Below, piece after piece: positions 9,539 to 16,611 of a DNA stretch of 64,000 bases. Origin of the DNA: Luteimonas terrae (GTDB lineage Bacteria; Pseudomonadota; Gammaproteobacteria; Xanthomonadales; Xanthomonadaceae); the NCBI RefSeq assembly GCF_004358165.1, contig NZ_SMTG01000004.1, positions 310,001 to 374,000 of the forward strand, in the 5' to 3' direction. A program made the position numbers and the translations under genes. Under the pieces are notes generated by a model. The model had not been told where the DNA came from and ran no database searches. It worked only from the letters and a program-made list of their open reading frames with translations. Every line of letters starts with the position of its first letter. Position 1 is the first letter of the stretch.

Positions 9539-11224
9539 ATGACGACTCTCCAGGAACTGCTCGACACCCACGGCCCACGCGAATCGATGGAGTACGACGT
9601 CGTCGTCGTGGGCGCAGGCCCCGGCGGCCTGGCGACCGCCATCCGCCTCAAGCAGCTGGCCGCCGAGTCCGGCCGGGAAGTGTCGGTGTGCGTGCTGGAG
9701 AAAGGCTCCGAGCCGGGCGCGCACATCCTCTCGGGCGCGATCATCGACCCGCGCGCGCTGACCGAGCTGATTCCCGACTGGAAGGAGAAAGGCGCGCCGC
9801 TCAAGCAGGCGGTCACGCGCGACGAGTTCCTGTTCCTCGACGCCACTGGCGCGAAGTCCACGCCGGACTTCTTCCTGCCCGACTGCTTCAAGAACCACGG
9901 CAACTACATCGTCAGCCTCGGCGCGGTGACGCGCTGGCTGGCCACGCAGGCCGAAGCGCTGGGTGTCGAAATCTTCCCCGGCTTCGCTGCGGCCGAAGTG
10001 CTGTACGCCGACGACGGCAGCGTGCGCGGTGTCGCCACCGGCAACCTGGGCATCGGCAAGGACGGCGCACCGACCGCCGAGTTCCAGCTCGGCATGGAAC
10101 TGCATGCGAAGTACACGATCTTCGCCGAAGGCTCGCGCGGCCAGCTCGGCCGCCAGCTGATCGCGAAGTTCGAGCTCGACGCAGGCCGCGACCCGCAGAG
10201 TTATGGCCTCGGCATCAAGGAGCTGTGGCAGGTCGACCCGACCAAGCACGAGCCGGGCTTGGTGGTGCACACCGCCGGCTGGCCGCTGACCGACGACACC
10301 TACGGCGGCTCGTTCCTGTATCACGCCGAGGACGGCAAGGTCGCGATCGGTCTGGTGGTGGGCCTGGACTACAGGAATCCGTGGCTGAGCCCGTTCGAAG
10401 AGTTCCAGCGCTTCAAGACGCACCCGGCGATCGCCAAGTATCTCGAAGGCGGCAAGCGCATCGGCTACGGCGCGCGTTCGATCACCGCCGGCGGCCTGCT
10501 GTCGATCCCCAAGCTCGTATTCCCCGGCGGCGCCTTCGTCGGCTGCGAGGCCGGCACGCTCAACGCCAGCCGCATCAAGGGCAGCCATGCGGCGATCAAG
10601 ACCGGCATGCTCGCCGCCGAGGCCGCGTTCGCCGCGCTCGGCGAGAATCGCAGCGGCGACGAACTGGCCGCGTATCCGGTCGCGTTCGAAAGCAGCTGGC
10701 TGCACGCCGAACTGGCGCAGTCGAAGAACTTCAAGCAGTGGTTCAAGAAGGGCCGCACCACCGCGACGCTGATGACCGGCATCGAGCAGTGGCTGCTGCC
10801 GAAGCTCGGCATGCGCGTGCCGCCGTGGACGATCCACCGCGACAAGCCCGACCACGCGTGTCTGGAGCCGGCCGCAAAGCACACGAAAATCGACTATCCC
10901 AAGCCCGACGGCGTGCTGACCTTCGACCGTCTGAGCTCGGTGTACCTGTCGAGCACCAACCACGACGAGGACCAGCCGGCGCATCTGACGCTCAAGGACG
11001 CCTCGGTGCCGGTCGACGTGAACCTCGCGACCTATGCCGGTCCCGAGGCGCGCTACTGCCCGGCGGCGGTCTACGAATTCCTCGACGGTCCCGAGGGCCC
11101 GTTCCTGCGGATCAACGCGCAGAACTGCGTGCACTGCAAGACCTGCGACATCAAGGATCCGACGCAGAACATCGTGTGGGTCGCGCCGCAGGGCGGCGGC
11201 GGTCCGAACTACGCGGGGATGTAA
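9539..11224 (+). CDS. etfD: Electron transfer flavoprotein-ubiquinone oxidoreductase
   Basis: Membrane-associated FAD/4Fe-4S enzyme of 561 residues that passes electrons from ETF, reduced during fatty-acid and amino-acid oxidation, to ubiquinone. The N-terminal FAD site reads VVVGAGPGGLATAIRL. The C-terminal domain carries the four cluster cysteines: Cys507 (RYCPAAVYE) and Cys530, Cys533 and Cys536 (NCVHCKTCDIKDP). The terminal IVWVAPQGGGGPNYAGM is the family signature. ATG at 9539 was chosen over the longer open frame because MTTLQELL leads directly into the conserved domain. The etfAB partners are not in the window. Confidence 0.95.
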   Translation: MTTLQELLDTHGPRESMEYDVVVVGAGPGGLATAIRLKQLAAESGREVSVCVLEKGSEPGAHILSGAIIDPRALTELIPDWKEKGAPLKQAVTRDEFLFLDATGAKSTPDFFLPDCFKNHGNYIVSLGAVTRWLATQAEALGVEIFPGFAAAEVLYADDGSVRGVATGNLGIGKDGAPTAEFQLGMELHAKYTIFAEGSRGQLGRQLIAKFELDAGRDPQSYGLGIKELWQVDPTKHEPGLVVHTAGWPLTDDTYGGSFLYHAEDGKVAIGLVVGLDYRNPWLSPFEEFQRFKTHPAIAKYLEGGKRIGYGARSITAGGLLSIPKLVFPGGAFVGCEAGTLNASRIKGSHAAIKTGMLAAEAAFAALGENRSGDELAAYPVAFESSWLHAELAQSKNFKQWFKKGRTTATLMTGIEQWLLPKLGMRVPPWTIHRDKPDHACLEPAAKHTKIDYPKPDGVLTFDRLSSVYLSSTNHDEDQPAHLTLKDASVPVDVNLATYAGPEARYCPAAVYEFLDGPEGPFLRINAQNCVHCKTCDIKDPTQNIVWVAPQGGGGPNYAGM

Positions 11225-11346
11225 GCGCGTCGCGCCCCGGGCGCGATGCCGCATCGCAGCAGGCGTGCAGGGCTCGGCATTCGGCGAACCCTGCCCGTAT
11301 ACTCGGCCGCAGCTGTGGCCGCAGGCCATGTCGCCAAGGGTGTTTC

Positions 11347-11862
11347 GTGCGTAATTACGATCTCGAATTCCTCAAGCGCTTCTCGATGGTCATCCTGTTC
11401 CTGACCGTCGTCACGCTGGGCCTGATGGTCGGGGCCTGGTTTCTGCACAAGTCGTTGCCGGTCGACGTGCCCGAAGGTGTCGCCAAGCGCACCGAGGCGC
11501 GCATCGCGCCGGTGGGCGCGGTCTACGCCGGTGCCACGGGCGCCGCATCGCAGGCCGCCGCGACGGCTGCAGCGGCGGCGTCTGCCGCGGCGCAGGTTGC
11601 CTACGGCGGCACCACCGACGGCTCGGTGATCTACCAGAACCTCTGCGCGGGCTGCCACACCTCGGGCGCCGGCGGCGCACCGACGCTGGACCACCAGCAC
11701 TGGGACGCCCGCATCGCCCAGGGCACCGAAACGCTGTACCGCCATTCGATCGAAGGCTTCACCGGCGCGGCCGGCGTGATGCCGCCGCGCGGTGGCAATC
11801 CGGCGCTCAACGACGAGCAGATGCACGCCGCCGTCGACTGGATGATCGACAACCTCAAGTAA
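11347..11862 (+). CDS. c5-type membrane-anchored cytochrome c
   Basis: Periplasmic electron carrier of 171 residues. It has an N-terminal membrane anchor (residues about 10-30, SMVILFLTVVTLGLMVGAWF), a long Ala-rich linker (about residues 58-82) and one haem site Cys100-Ala-Gly-Cys103-His104. GVMPPRGG supplies the likely axial Met. The fold matches the cytochrome c5 (CycB) group. It starts at GTG 11347, supported by AAGGG seven bases upstream; the nearby ATG at 11328 is out of frame. It probably feeds an oxidase such as the cta complex at the left edge. Confidence 0.9.
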   Translation: MRNYDLEFLKRFSMVILFLTVVTLGLMVGAWFLHKSLPVDVPEGVAKRTEARIAPVGAVYAGATGAASQAAATAAAAASAAAQVAYGGTTDGSVIYQNLCAGCHTSGAGGAPTLDHQHWDARIAQGTETLYRHSIEGFTGAAGVMPPRGGNPALNDEQMHAAVDWMIDNLK

Positions 11863-11932
11863 TCCGCGGCGGGTATCGTGCCCGTCCCTGACGCCGCCCG
11901 CCCGGGCGGCGTCGTCGTCTGTGGAGTTTTCG

Positions 11933-13639
11933 ATGTTCCGTCCCGTCGCCACCCTGCTCGCCTGCGCGCTGCTCGCCGCCTGCCAGTCCACCGCGCCCGC
12001 CCCGGCCGACGCCACCATCGCCATCGGCGAGCTGCATCGCGTGCCGATGGCCGGACCTGCGCAGATCGAAGGTCGCGTGACCGCGCGCTTCGAAGGCCTG
12101 GGCGGCTTCTTCGTGCAGGACGCGGGCGACGGCGATGCGGCGACGCCCGATGCCGTGTTCGTACAGGTGCCGGCCGGCCTGCCCTTGCCCGCGCTGGGCG
12201 CGCACGTGCGTGCGCTGGGCATGCGCGACGACGGCGACGTCGTGCGCCTGAAAGGCCAGCGCGTCGAGGTGCTGCCGACGCCGGCACCGGCGATCGCGCC
12301 GGTCGTGCTCGACGCGCCGCCCGCCGACTGGTCCGCGCTGGCCGGCACGTGGGTGCGCATCGCCGCGCCGCTGACCCTGACCGGCCAGCACGAGCGCACC
12401 CGGCGCGGCACGCTGGCCGCGAGCTTCGACGGTCGACTGTTCACGCCGACCGAAGTCGCGCGCCCCGGCGCCGGGGCCGCACGGGTCGCCGGCGACAACG
12501 CGCGCCGTCGCGTGCTGCTCGACGATGGTCGCGAAGAGGCGCCCGTCGACGGTCAGCTCTGGTATCTGCCCGACACCGCACAGGCGTTGCGCAGCGGCAG
12601 CGTGCTGACCGGTGTCGAAGGCGTGGTCGACCACCGTCATGGCGCGTGGCGCCTGCAGCTCACCGCGCCGCTGATACCGCAGCCGGCGTCGCGTCCGGAG
12701 GCGCCGGTGGTCGGCGGCGATGTGCGCGTGGCCGCATTCAATCTGCAGAACCTGTTCAACGGCGACGGCCGGGGAGGTGGCTTCCCGACGCCGCGCGGTG
12801 CGCGCACGCAGGCCGAACTGACGCGCCAGCTCGAAGGCCTGGTCGCGACGATCGTCGCGCTCGATGCCGACGTGGCTGCGCTGATGGAACTCGAGAACGA
12901 CGGCTACGACGCGCAATCGAGCATCGCGATGCTGGTCGACGCGCTCAACGCCGAAGGACCGGCGCACGACTGGCGTTTCGTCGATGCCGGCACGGGGCCG
13001 GGCACCAACGCGATCCGCGTCGGCCTGATCTATCGCGCCACGCGCGTGCGCCCGAAGGGCCAACCGGCGATCCTCGACGGCGGTCCGTTCGCCGAACTCA
13101 GCCGCGTGCCGCTGGCGCAGGCCTTCGTGCCGCTGCGCAACGGGCGCGCGGACGGGCTGGATTTCAGCGTCGTCGCCGTGCACCTGAAATCGAAGGGCTG
13201 CAGCGAGGCCACCGGCGCGGACACCGACCAGCGCGACGGCCAGGCCTGCTGGAACGCGACCCGTGTCGACTCCGCGCAGCGCCTGCGCGACTGGCTCGCC
13301 ACCGCGCCGACCGGCACCGCCGATCGCGTCGCCGTCGTCGGCGATTTCAACGCCTACGCGATGGAAGACCCGGTGCGCGTATTCACCGACGCCGGCTGGC
13401 GCGACCCGTTCGCCGGCGGCGATGGCGATACGCACTACAGCTTCGTGTTCGACGGCCAGGCCGGGCGTCTGGACCACCTGTTGCTCGGCCCGGCGCTCGC
13501 CGCGCGCGTGGCCGGCGCTGCGAAGTGGCACAGCAACGCCGACGAACCGGCCGACACGCGCGAGCGCGAATCGGCCGGACCGTGGCGCAGCTCGGACCAC
13601 GATCCGCTGGTGGTGGGGCTGCGGCTGCGCGGTCGCTGA
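11933..13639 (+). CDS. Secreted lipoprotein endonuclease/exonuclease/phosphatase-family nuclease (ExeM/NucH-like)
   Basis: Predicted extracytoplasmic DNase of 568 residues. The signal peptide ends in a lipobox (ACALLAACQS, lipid-modified Cys near residue 18). Residues about 30-240 form an OB-fold-like region with FEGLGGFFVQD, typical of extracellular nucleases. From about residue 260 there is an endonuclease/exonuclease/phosphatase domain: VAAFNLQNLF, ALMELENDGYD, the NAIRVGLIYR strand, VHLKSKGC, VVGDFNAY and the terminal SSDHDPLVVGL. ATG at 11933 is preceded by GGAG. Such enzymes release nucleotides from external or biofilm DNA. Its exact substrate preference is not visible. Confidence 0.88.
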   Translation: MFRPVATLLACALLAACQSTAPAPADATIAIGELHRVPMAGPAQIEGRVTARFEGLGGFFVQDAGDGDAATPDAVFVQVPAGLPLPALGAHVRALGMRDDGDVVRLKGQRVEVLPTPAPAIAPVVLDAPPADWSALAGTWVRIAAPLTLTGQHERTRRGTLAASFDGRLFTPTEVARPGAGAARVAGDNARRRVLLDDGREEAPVDGQLWYLPDTAQALRSGSVLTGVEGVVDHRHGAWRLQLTAPLIPQPASRPEAPVVGGDVRVAAFNLQNLFNGDGRGGGFPTPRGARTQAELTRQLEGLVATIVALDADVAALMELENDGYDAQSSIAMLVDALNAEGPAHDWRFVDAGTGPGTNAIRVGLIYRATRVRPKGQPAILDGGPFAELSRVPLAQAFVPLRNGRADGLDFSVVAVHLKSKGCSEATGADTDQRDGQACWNATRVDSAQRLRDWLATAPTGTADRVAVVGDFNAYAMEDPVRVFTDAGWRDPFAGGDGDTHYSFVFDGQAGRLDHLLLGPALAARVAGAAKWHSNADEPADTRERESAGPWRSSDHDPLVVGLRLRGR

Positions 13640-13670
13640 ATCAGCAAGGTCCCGCATCGCATGATCAAAG

Positions 13671-13825
13671 CCTTCCCCCGCCTGCGGGGGAAGGTTGGAT
13701 GGGGGCGAACCTCCAGTCCTCGCGAACTTCGGGTTCGAGCGACGTTTTCGATCTTTTTGCGCGTGGCGGGCTCCAGACAGCCGGAACGATCGCCCCCTCC
13801 CAGCCTCCCCCGCGAGCGGGGGAGG
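13671..13825. repeat. REPIN-like element, copy A
   Basis: Two GC-rich hairpins in inverted arrangement. The left one is CCTTCCCCCG / CGGGGGAAGG (13671-13694) with inward tail TTGGATGGGGGCGAAC. The right one is CCTCCCCCGC / GCGGGGGAGG (13804-13825) with the mirrored tail CGCCCCCTCCCAG. The same design occurs at 24982-25140 and 29924-30074. An open reading frame from 13661 runs through it into the next gene but is not taken as coding. Confidence 0.82.
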
Positions 13826-13894
13826 AGCGCCTTCCTAGCACGGGCCTTATATCCACCCACAGCCCCGTCGCAGCCGCGCCGGTATCATGCGCGC

Positions 13895-14563
13895 ATGACG
13901 TCCCCCACGTTCCCCACCGCATCCGGGCCGCTGGTGCTGCCCGGTCCCGTCGGCGACCTCGAAGCCGCGATCGACCTGCCCGACGACGACGTCGCGGCGC
14001 TGCCGCTCGTCATCGTGGTCTGCCATCCGCTGCCCACCGAGGGCGGCACCATGCACAACAAGGTCGTCACGATGGTCGCGCGCTCGGCGCGCGAACTCGG
14101 CGCGACCTCGGTGCGCTTCAACTTCCGCGGCACCGGCGCGTCCGCGGGCACGTTCGACAACGGCGTCGGCGAGCTCGACGACCTGGCCGCCGTCGTCGAC
14201 TGGGTCCGCCGCGAGCGGCCGGGCCACACGCTGTGGCTGGCCGGTTTCAGCTTCGGCGCCTACGTTTCGCTGCGTGCGGCCGACGCAGTGCAGCCCGACC
14301 TGCTGATCTCGGTCGCACCGCCGGCCGGTCGCTGGGATTTCGAGTCGATCGTGCTGCCGAGCTGTCCGTGGCTGGTGATCCAGGGCGAGAGCGACGAGAT
14401 CGTCGATCCGCAGGCCGTGTACGACTGGCTCGAGACCAGTGGCGCGCAGGCCGAACTGGTGCGCATGCCCGAGACCAGCCACTTCTTCCATCGCCGCATG
14501 ATCGATCTGCGCGGCGTGGTGAAGCACTGGCTCGAACCGCAACTGCCACGGGCCTCGGCGTGA
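13895..14563 (+). CDS. Alpha/beta-hydrolase fold protein (CocE/YfhR-like, bacterial hydrolase of phosphate/dienelactone type)
   Basis: A 222-residue cytoplasmic alpha/beta hydrolase. VVCHPLPTEGGTMHNKVV and FNFRGTGASAG are the oxyanion-side elements of a well-known small proteobacterial hydrolase group. The nucleophile elbow is GFSFGAYVS, the acid lies near GESDEIVDP and the histidine is in TSHFFHRR. So the Ser-Asp-His set is present. The physiological substrate of the group is not established. ATG at 13895 was chosen because upstream sequence is the REPIN-like repeat. The zapE gene follows, starting 52 bases after the stop. Confidence 0.85.
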   Translation: MTSPTFPTASGPLVLPGPVGDLEAAIDLPDDDVAALPLVIVVCHPLPTEGGTMHNKVVTMVARSARELGATSVRFNFRGTGASAGTFDNGVGELDDLAAVVDWVRRERPGHTLWLAGFSFGAYVSLRAADAVQPDLLISVAPPAGRWDFESIVLPSCPWLVIQGESDEIVDPQAVYDWLETSGAQAELVRMPETSHFFHRRMIDLRGVVKHWLEPQLPRASA

Positions 14564-14615
14564 GGGCATCGATGCGGGTCGCGGCGCGGTGCGCCGGTCG
14601 AACGGCACTGCGCGC

Positions 14616-15809
14616 GTGAGCGCGCTGCCGACGCCCTCCGAGCGCTACGCCGCCGGTGTCGCCCGCGGCGACTGGCAGGCGGATCCGGCGCAGCAGCCGG
14701 CGCTGGTCGAACTCGACCGCCTGCATGCCGCGCTGGTGCAACCGCCCGCGCGCCGCGGCGTGCTCGGCCGCCTGCTCGGCGGCAGGGACACGTCCGACGT
14801 GCCGGCCGGCCTCTACCTGTGGGGCGGCGTGGGGCGTGGCAAGACCTTCATGATCGATCTGTTCCACGACGGGCTTCCGCTGCAGTCGATGCGGCCGACG
14901 GCCGCGGACGATGCGAACATCGCGCCCCCGCAGAAGGACCCGGCGCGTCACGCCGCCCCCGACCCGAAGCTCGGCCGCAAGCGGCGCACGCACTTCCATC
15001 GCTTCATGCGCGAGGTCCACGAATCGCTGCGCACGCATGCCGGCGAGCGCGATCCGCTGGCGGCGATCGTGCGCGGCTGGCGCGATGCGGGTCTGCGCGT
15101 GCTGGTGCTCGACGAGTTCTTCGTCAGCGACATCGGCGATGCCATGCTGCTCGCACGCCTGCTCGACCGTATGTTCGCCGACGGCATCGTGCTGGTGACC
15201 AGCTCCAACGTCGACCCGAAGGACCTCTACAAGGACGGCCTGCAGCGCGCGCGCTTCCTGCCGGCGATCGAACTCCTGCAACGCCACACGCACGTCGTGT
15301 ACCTGGAGAGCGACACCGACTACCGCATGCGCGCGCTGACGCGATCGCCGGTCTACCGCACGCCGCTCGATGCGCAGTCCGACGCCTGGCTCGACACGCG
15401 CTGGCACGAACTCGGCGGCGACGACGAACACCGCGACGCCGGCATCGAGATCGACGGGCGCCGCATCTGCGTGCGCGCCCGCACGCCTGGCATGGCGTGG
15501 TTCGATTTCGACGCGCTGTGCGAAGGCCCGCGCGGTGCCAGCGACTACATCCAGGTCGCGACCGAATTCCACACCGTGCTGCTGGGCGGCATCCCGCACA
15601 TGGATGCCACCCGCGACGACGCCGCCCGACGATTCGTCACGCTGATCGACGAGCTCTACGACCGCAACGTCAACCTGGTCTGCACCGCCGCGGCCGAGCC
15701 GCCGGCGCTGTACTCGGGCGAACGCCTCACCGGCGCCTTCGAGCGCACCGCCTCGCGCCTGATCGAGATGCGCAGCGCGGAGTTCCTGGCGCGCGAACAC
15801 CGCGGCTGA
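14616..15809 (+). CDS. zapE: Cell division protein ZapE (AFG1-like ATPase)
   Basis: A 397-residue P-loop ATPase of the AFG1/ZapE family, which acts at the division ring in the cytoplasm. The Walker A motif is GGVGRGKTFMIDLF, HFHRFMREVHESL is the family signature, VLVLDEFFVSDIGDAML carries Walker B, and TSNVDPKDLYKDGL follows as sensor region. Between Walker A and the HFHRFM block there is an insertion of about 45 residues (LPLQSMRPTAADD to DPKLGRKRR) that E. coli-type proteins lack. GTG at 14616 is preferred; GTG at 14589 is also in frame. It is likely cotranscribed with the hydrolase. Confidence 0.9.
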   Translation: MSALPTPSERYAAGVARGDWQADPAQQPALVELDRLHAALVQPPARRGVLGRLLGGRDTSDVPAGLYLWGGVGRGKTFMIDLFHDGLPLQSMRPTAADDANIAPPQKDPARHAAPDPKLGRKRRTHFHRFMREVHESLRTHAGERDPLAAIVRGWRDAGLRVLVLDEFFVSDIGDAMLLARLLDRMFADGIVLVTSSNVDPKDLYKDGLQRARFLPAIELLQRHTHVVYLESDTDYRMRALTRSPVYRTPLDAQSDAWLDTRWHELGGDDEHRDAGIEIDGRRICVRARTPGMAWFDFDALCEGPRGASDYIQVATEFHTVLLGGIPHMDATRDDAARRFVTLIDELYDRNVNLVCTAAAEPPALYSGERLTGAFERTASRLIEMRSAEFLAREHRG

Positions 15810-16174
15810 GGCGGGGGCGTCGGGAAACGGCGCGTCACCCTGCACGTCGTGGCCGCCGTCTCGGCCCCGCGAGAGACTAAAGGTCATGGACGCCTGACCG
15901 TTCGCCCCATCCCCGTGCCCCGCAGGCGGTGGACGGCGACAGGCTGCAGCCCCGCGCCCGCCCAACCACCACCGGCCGGCCGGTCGTCTCAAGCGGGTTT
16001 CGGCGTGTGTTTCCGGCCGGGCCTGTCCATCGACGCCGGCGGTCCCATCCGACGAAAAAACGGACCGAAATGTCCCCTCACCCCCTTGCCCGGCGCACCC
16101 CGATCTGCATGTCCGGGCGCCCTCCAGGGGCTTGACGAACGCGGATTCCCTACACCATGCGGCTCACCGCATCT
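15810..16174. other. Non-coding stretch before the nrdA promoter
   Basis: About 365 bases of GC-rich sequence between zapE and the nrdA control region. No reading frame with convincing start and codon use, and no RNA gene, is visible. A weak inverted repeat (CCGGCCGGCCGG region near 15972) is the only structure noted. Confidence 0.5.
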
Positions 16175-16222
16175 TCACAAGATTTTGCGTTGACGGTGCC
16201 GTGACACCCCACTATCTTGGGG
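16175..16222 (+). promoter_or_regulatory. Pair of NrdR-like boxes over the nrdA promoter
   Basis: Two 16-base sites, TCACAAGATTTTGCGT (16175-16190) and CCCCACTATCTTGGGG (16207-16222), start 32 bases apart, three helical turns. Against the published NrdR consensus acaCwAtATaTwGtgt I count about 12 and 10 matches. Paired boxes at this spacing are the known arrangement for the RNR repressor NrdR. They overlap the -35 and -10 elements, fitting repression when dATP is high. The nrdR gene itself is not in the window. Confidence 0.62.
16190..16218 (+). promoter_or_regulatory. Sigma70-like nrdA promoter
   Basis: TTGACG (16190-16195), a 17-base spacer, then TATCTT (16213-16218). The expected start lies near 16225, at the first base-paired stem of the cobalamin riboswitch, which supports the assignment. 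Confidence 0.68.
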
Positions 16223-16414
16223 CTGTCGGTTCCGCAGACCCCCAAGGGGCTGTGGATTAAAACGGGAAGCCGGTGACGCCTCGCGCCACTCCGGCACTGC
16301 CCCGCAGCGGTAATTGGGAACGACCCCGCCATGGCACTGGAGCGATCCGGGAAGCGGCGGGCAAGGGGAAGGCACCGCCTTCGCGCCCATGAGTCCGAAG
16401 ACCTGCCGACAGCC
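16221..16414 (+). ncRNA. Cobalamin (adenosylcobalamin) riboswitch upstream of nrdA
   Basis: The conserved core of the B12 element is readable: GGGAAGCCGGTG near 16264, the CCGGCACTGCCCCGC stretch, GCGGTAA near 16306, and the 3' block GAGTCCGAAGACCTGCC (16391-16407). The closing stem P1 pairs GGCTGTCGG (16221-16229) with CCGACAGCC (16406-16414) perfectly. In known systems, bound cobalamin lowers expression of the downstream gene. Here that gene is nrdA, 198 bases further on. A GC hairpin CGCTCCG / CGGAGCG (16449-16477) without a U-run lies between, so the mechanism (Rho-dependent, translational or other) is not obvious. Confidence 0.93.
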
Positions 16415-16611
16415 GCGCGAAAGCACGACGCGCGGTGCCGGCTGCGGACGCTCCGTGGGGGGCGGGCTTGCGGAGCGGGACAGCGGTGGCGCACGGCGCC
16501 GATCGCGATTCCTGCGACGCCGTCCGACCACATTGAGCGCCCGACAGCCGCCGGACCCCACGCGGGCGGGCCGGAAGGCGTGCGCGAATGCACTGGACTA
16601 CGAGAGGACGC

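Noticed and set aside
13661..13894. N-terminal extension of the alpha/beta hydrolase from ATG 13661
   Set aside because: It would translate the REPIN-like element. The conserved hydrolase start fits ATG 13895.
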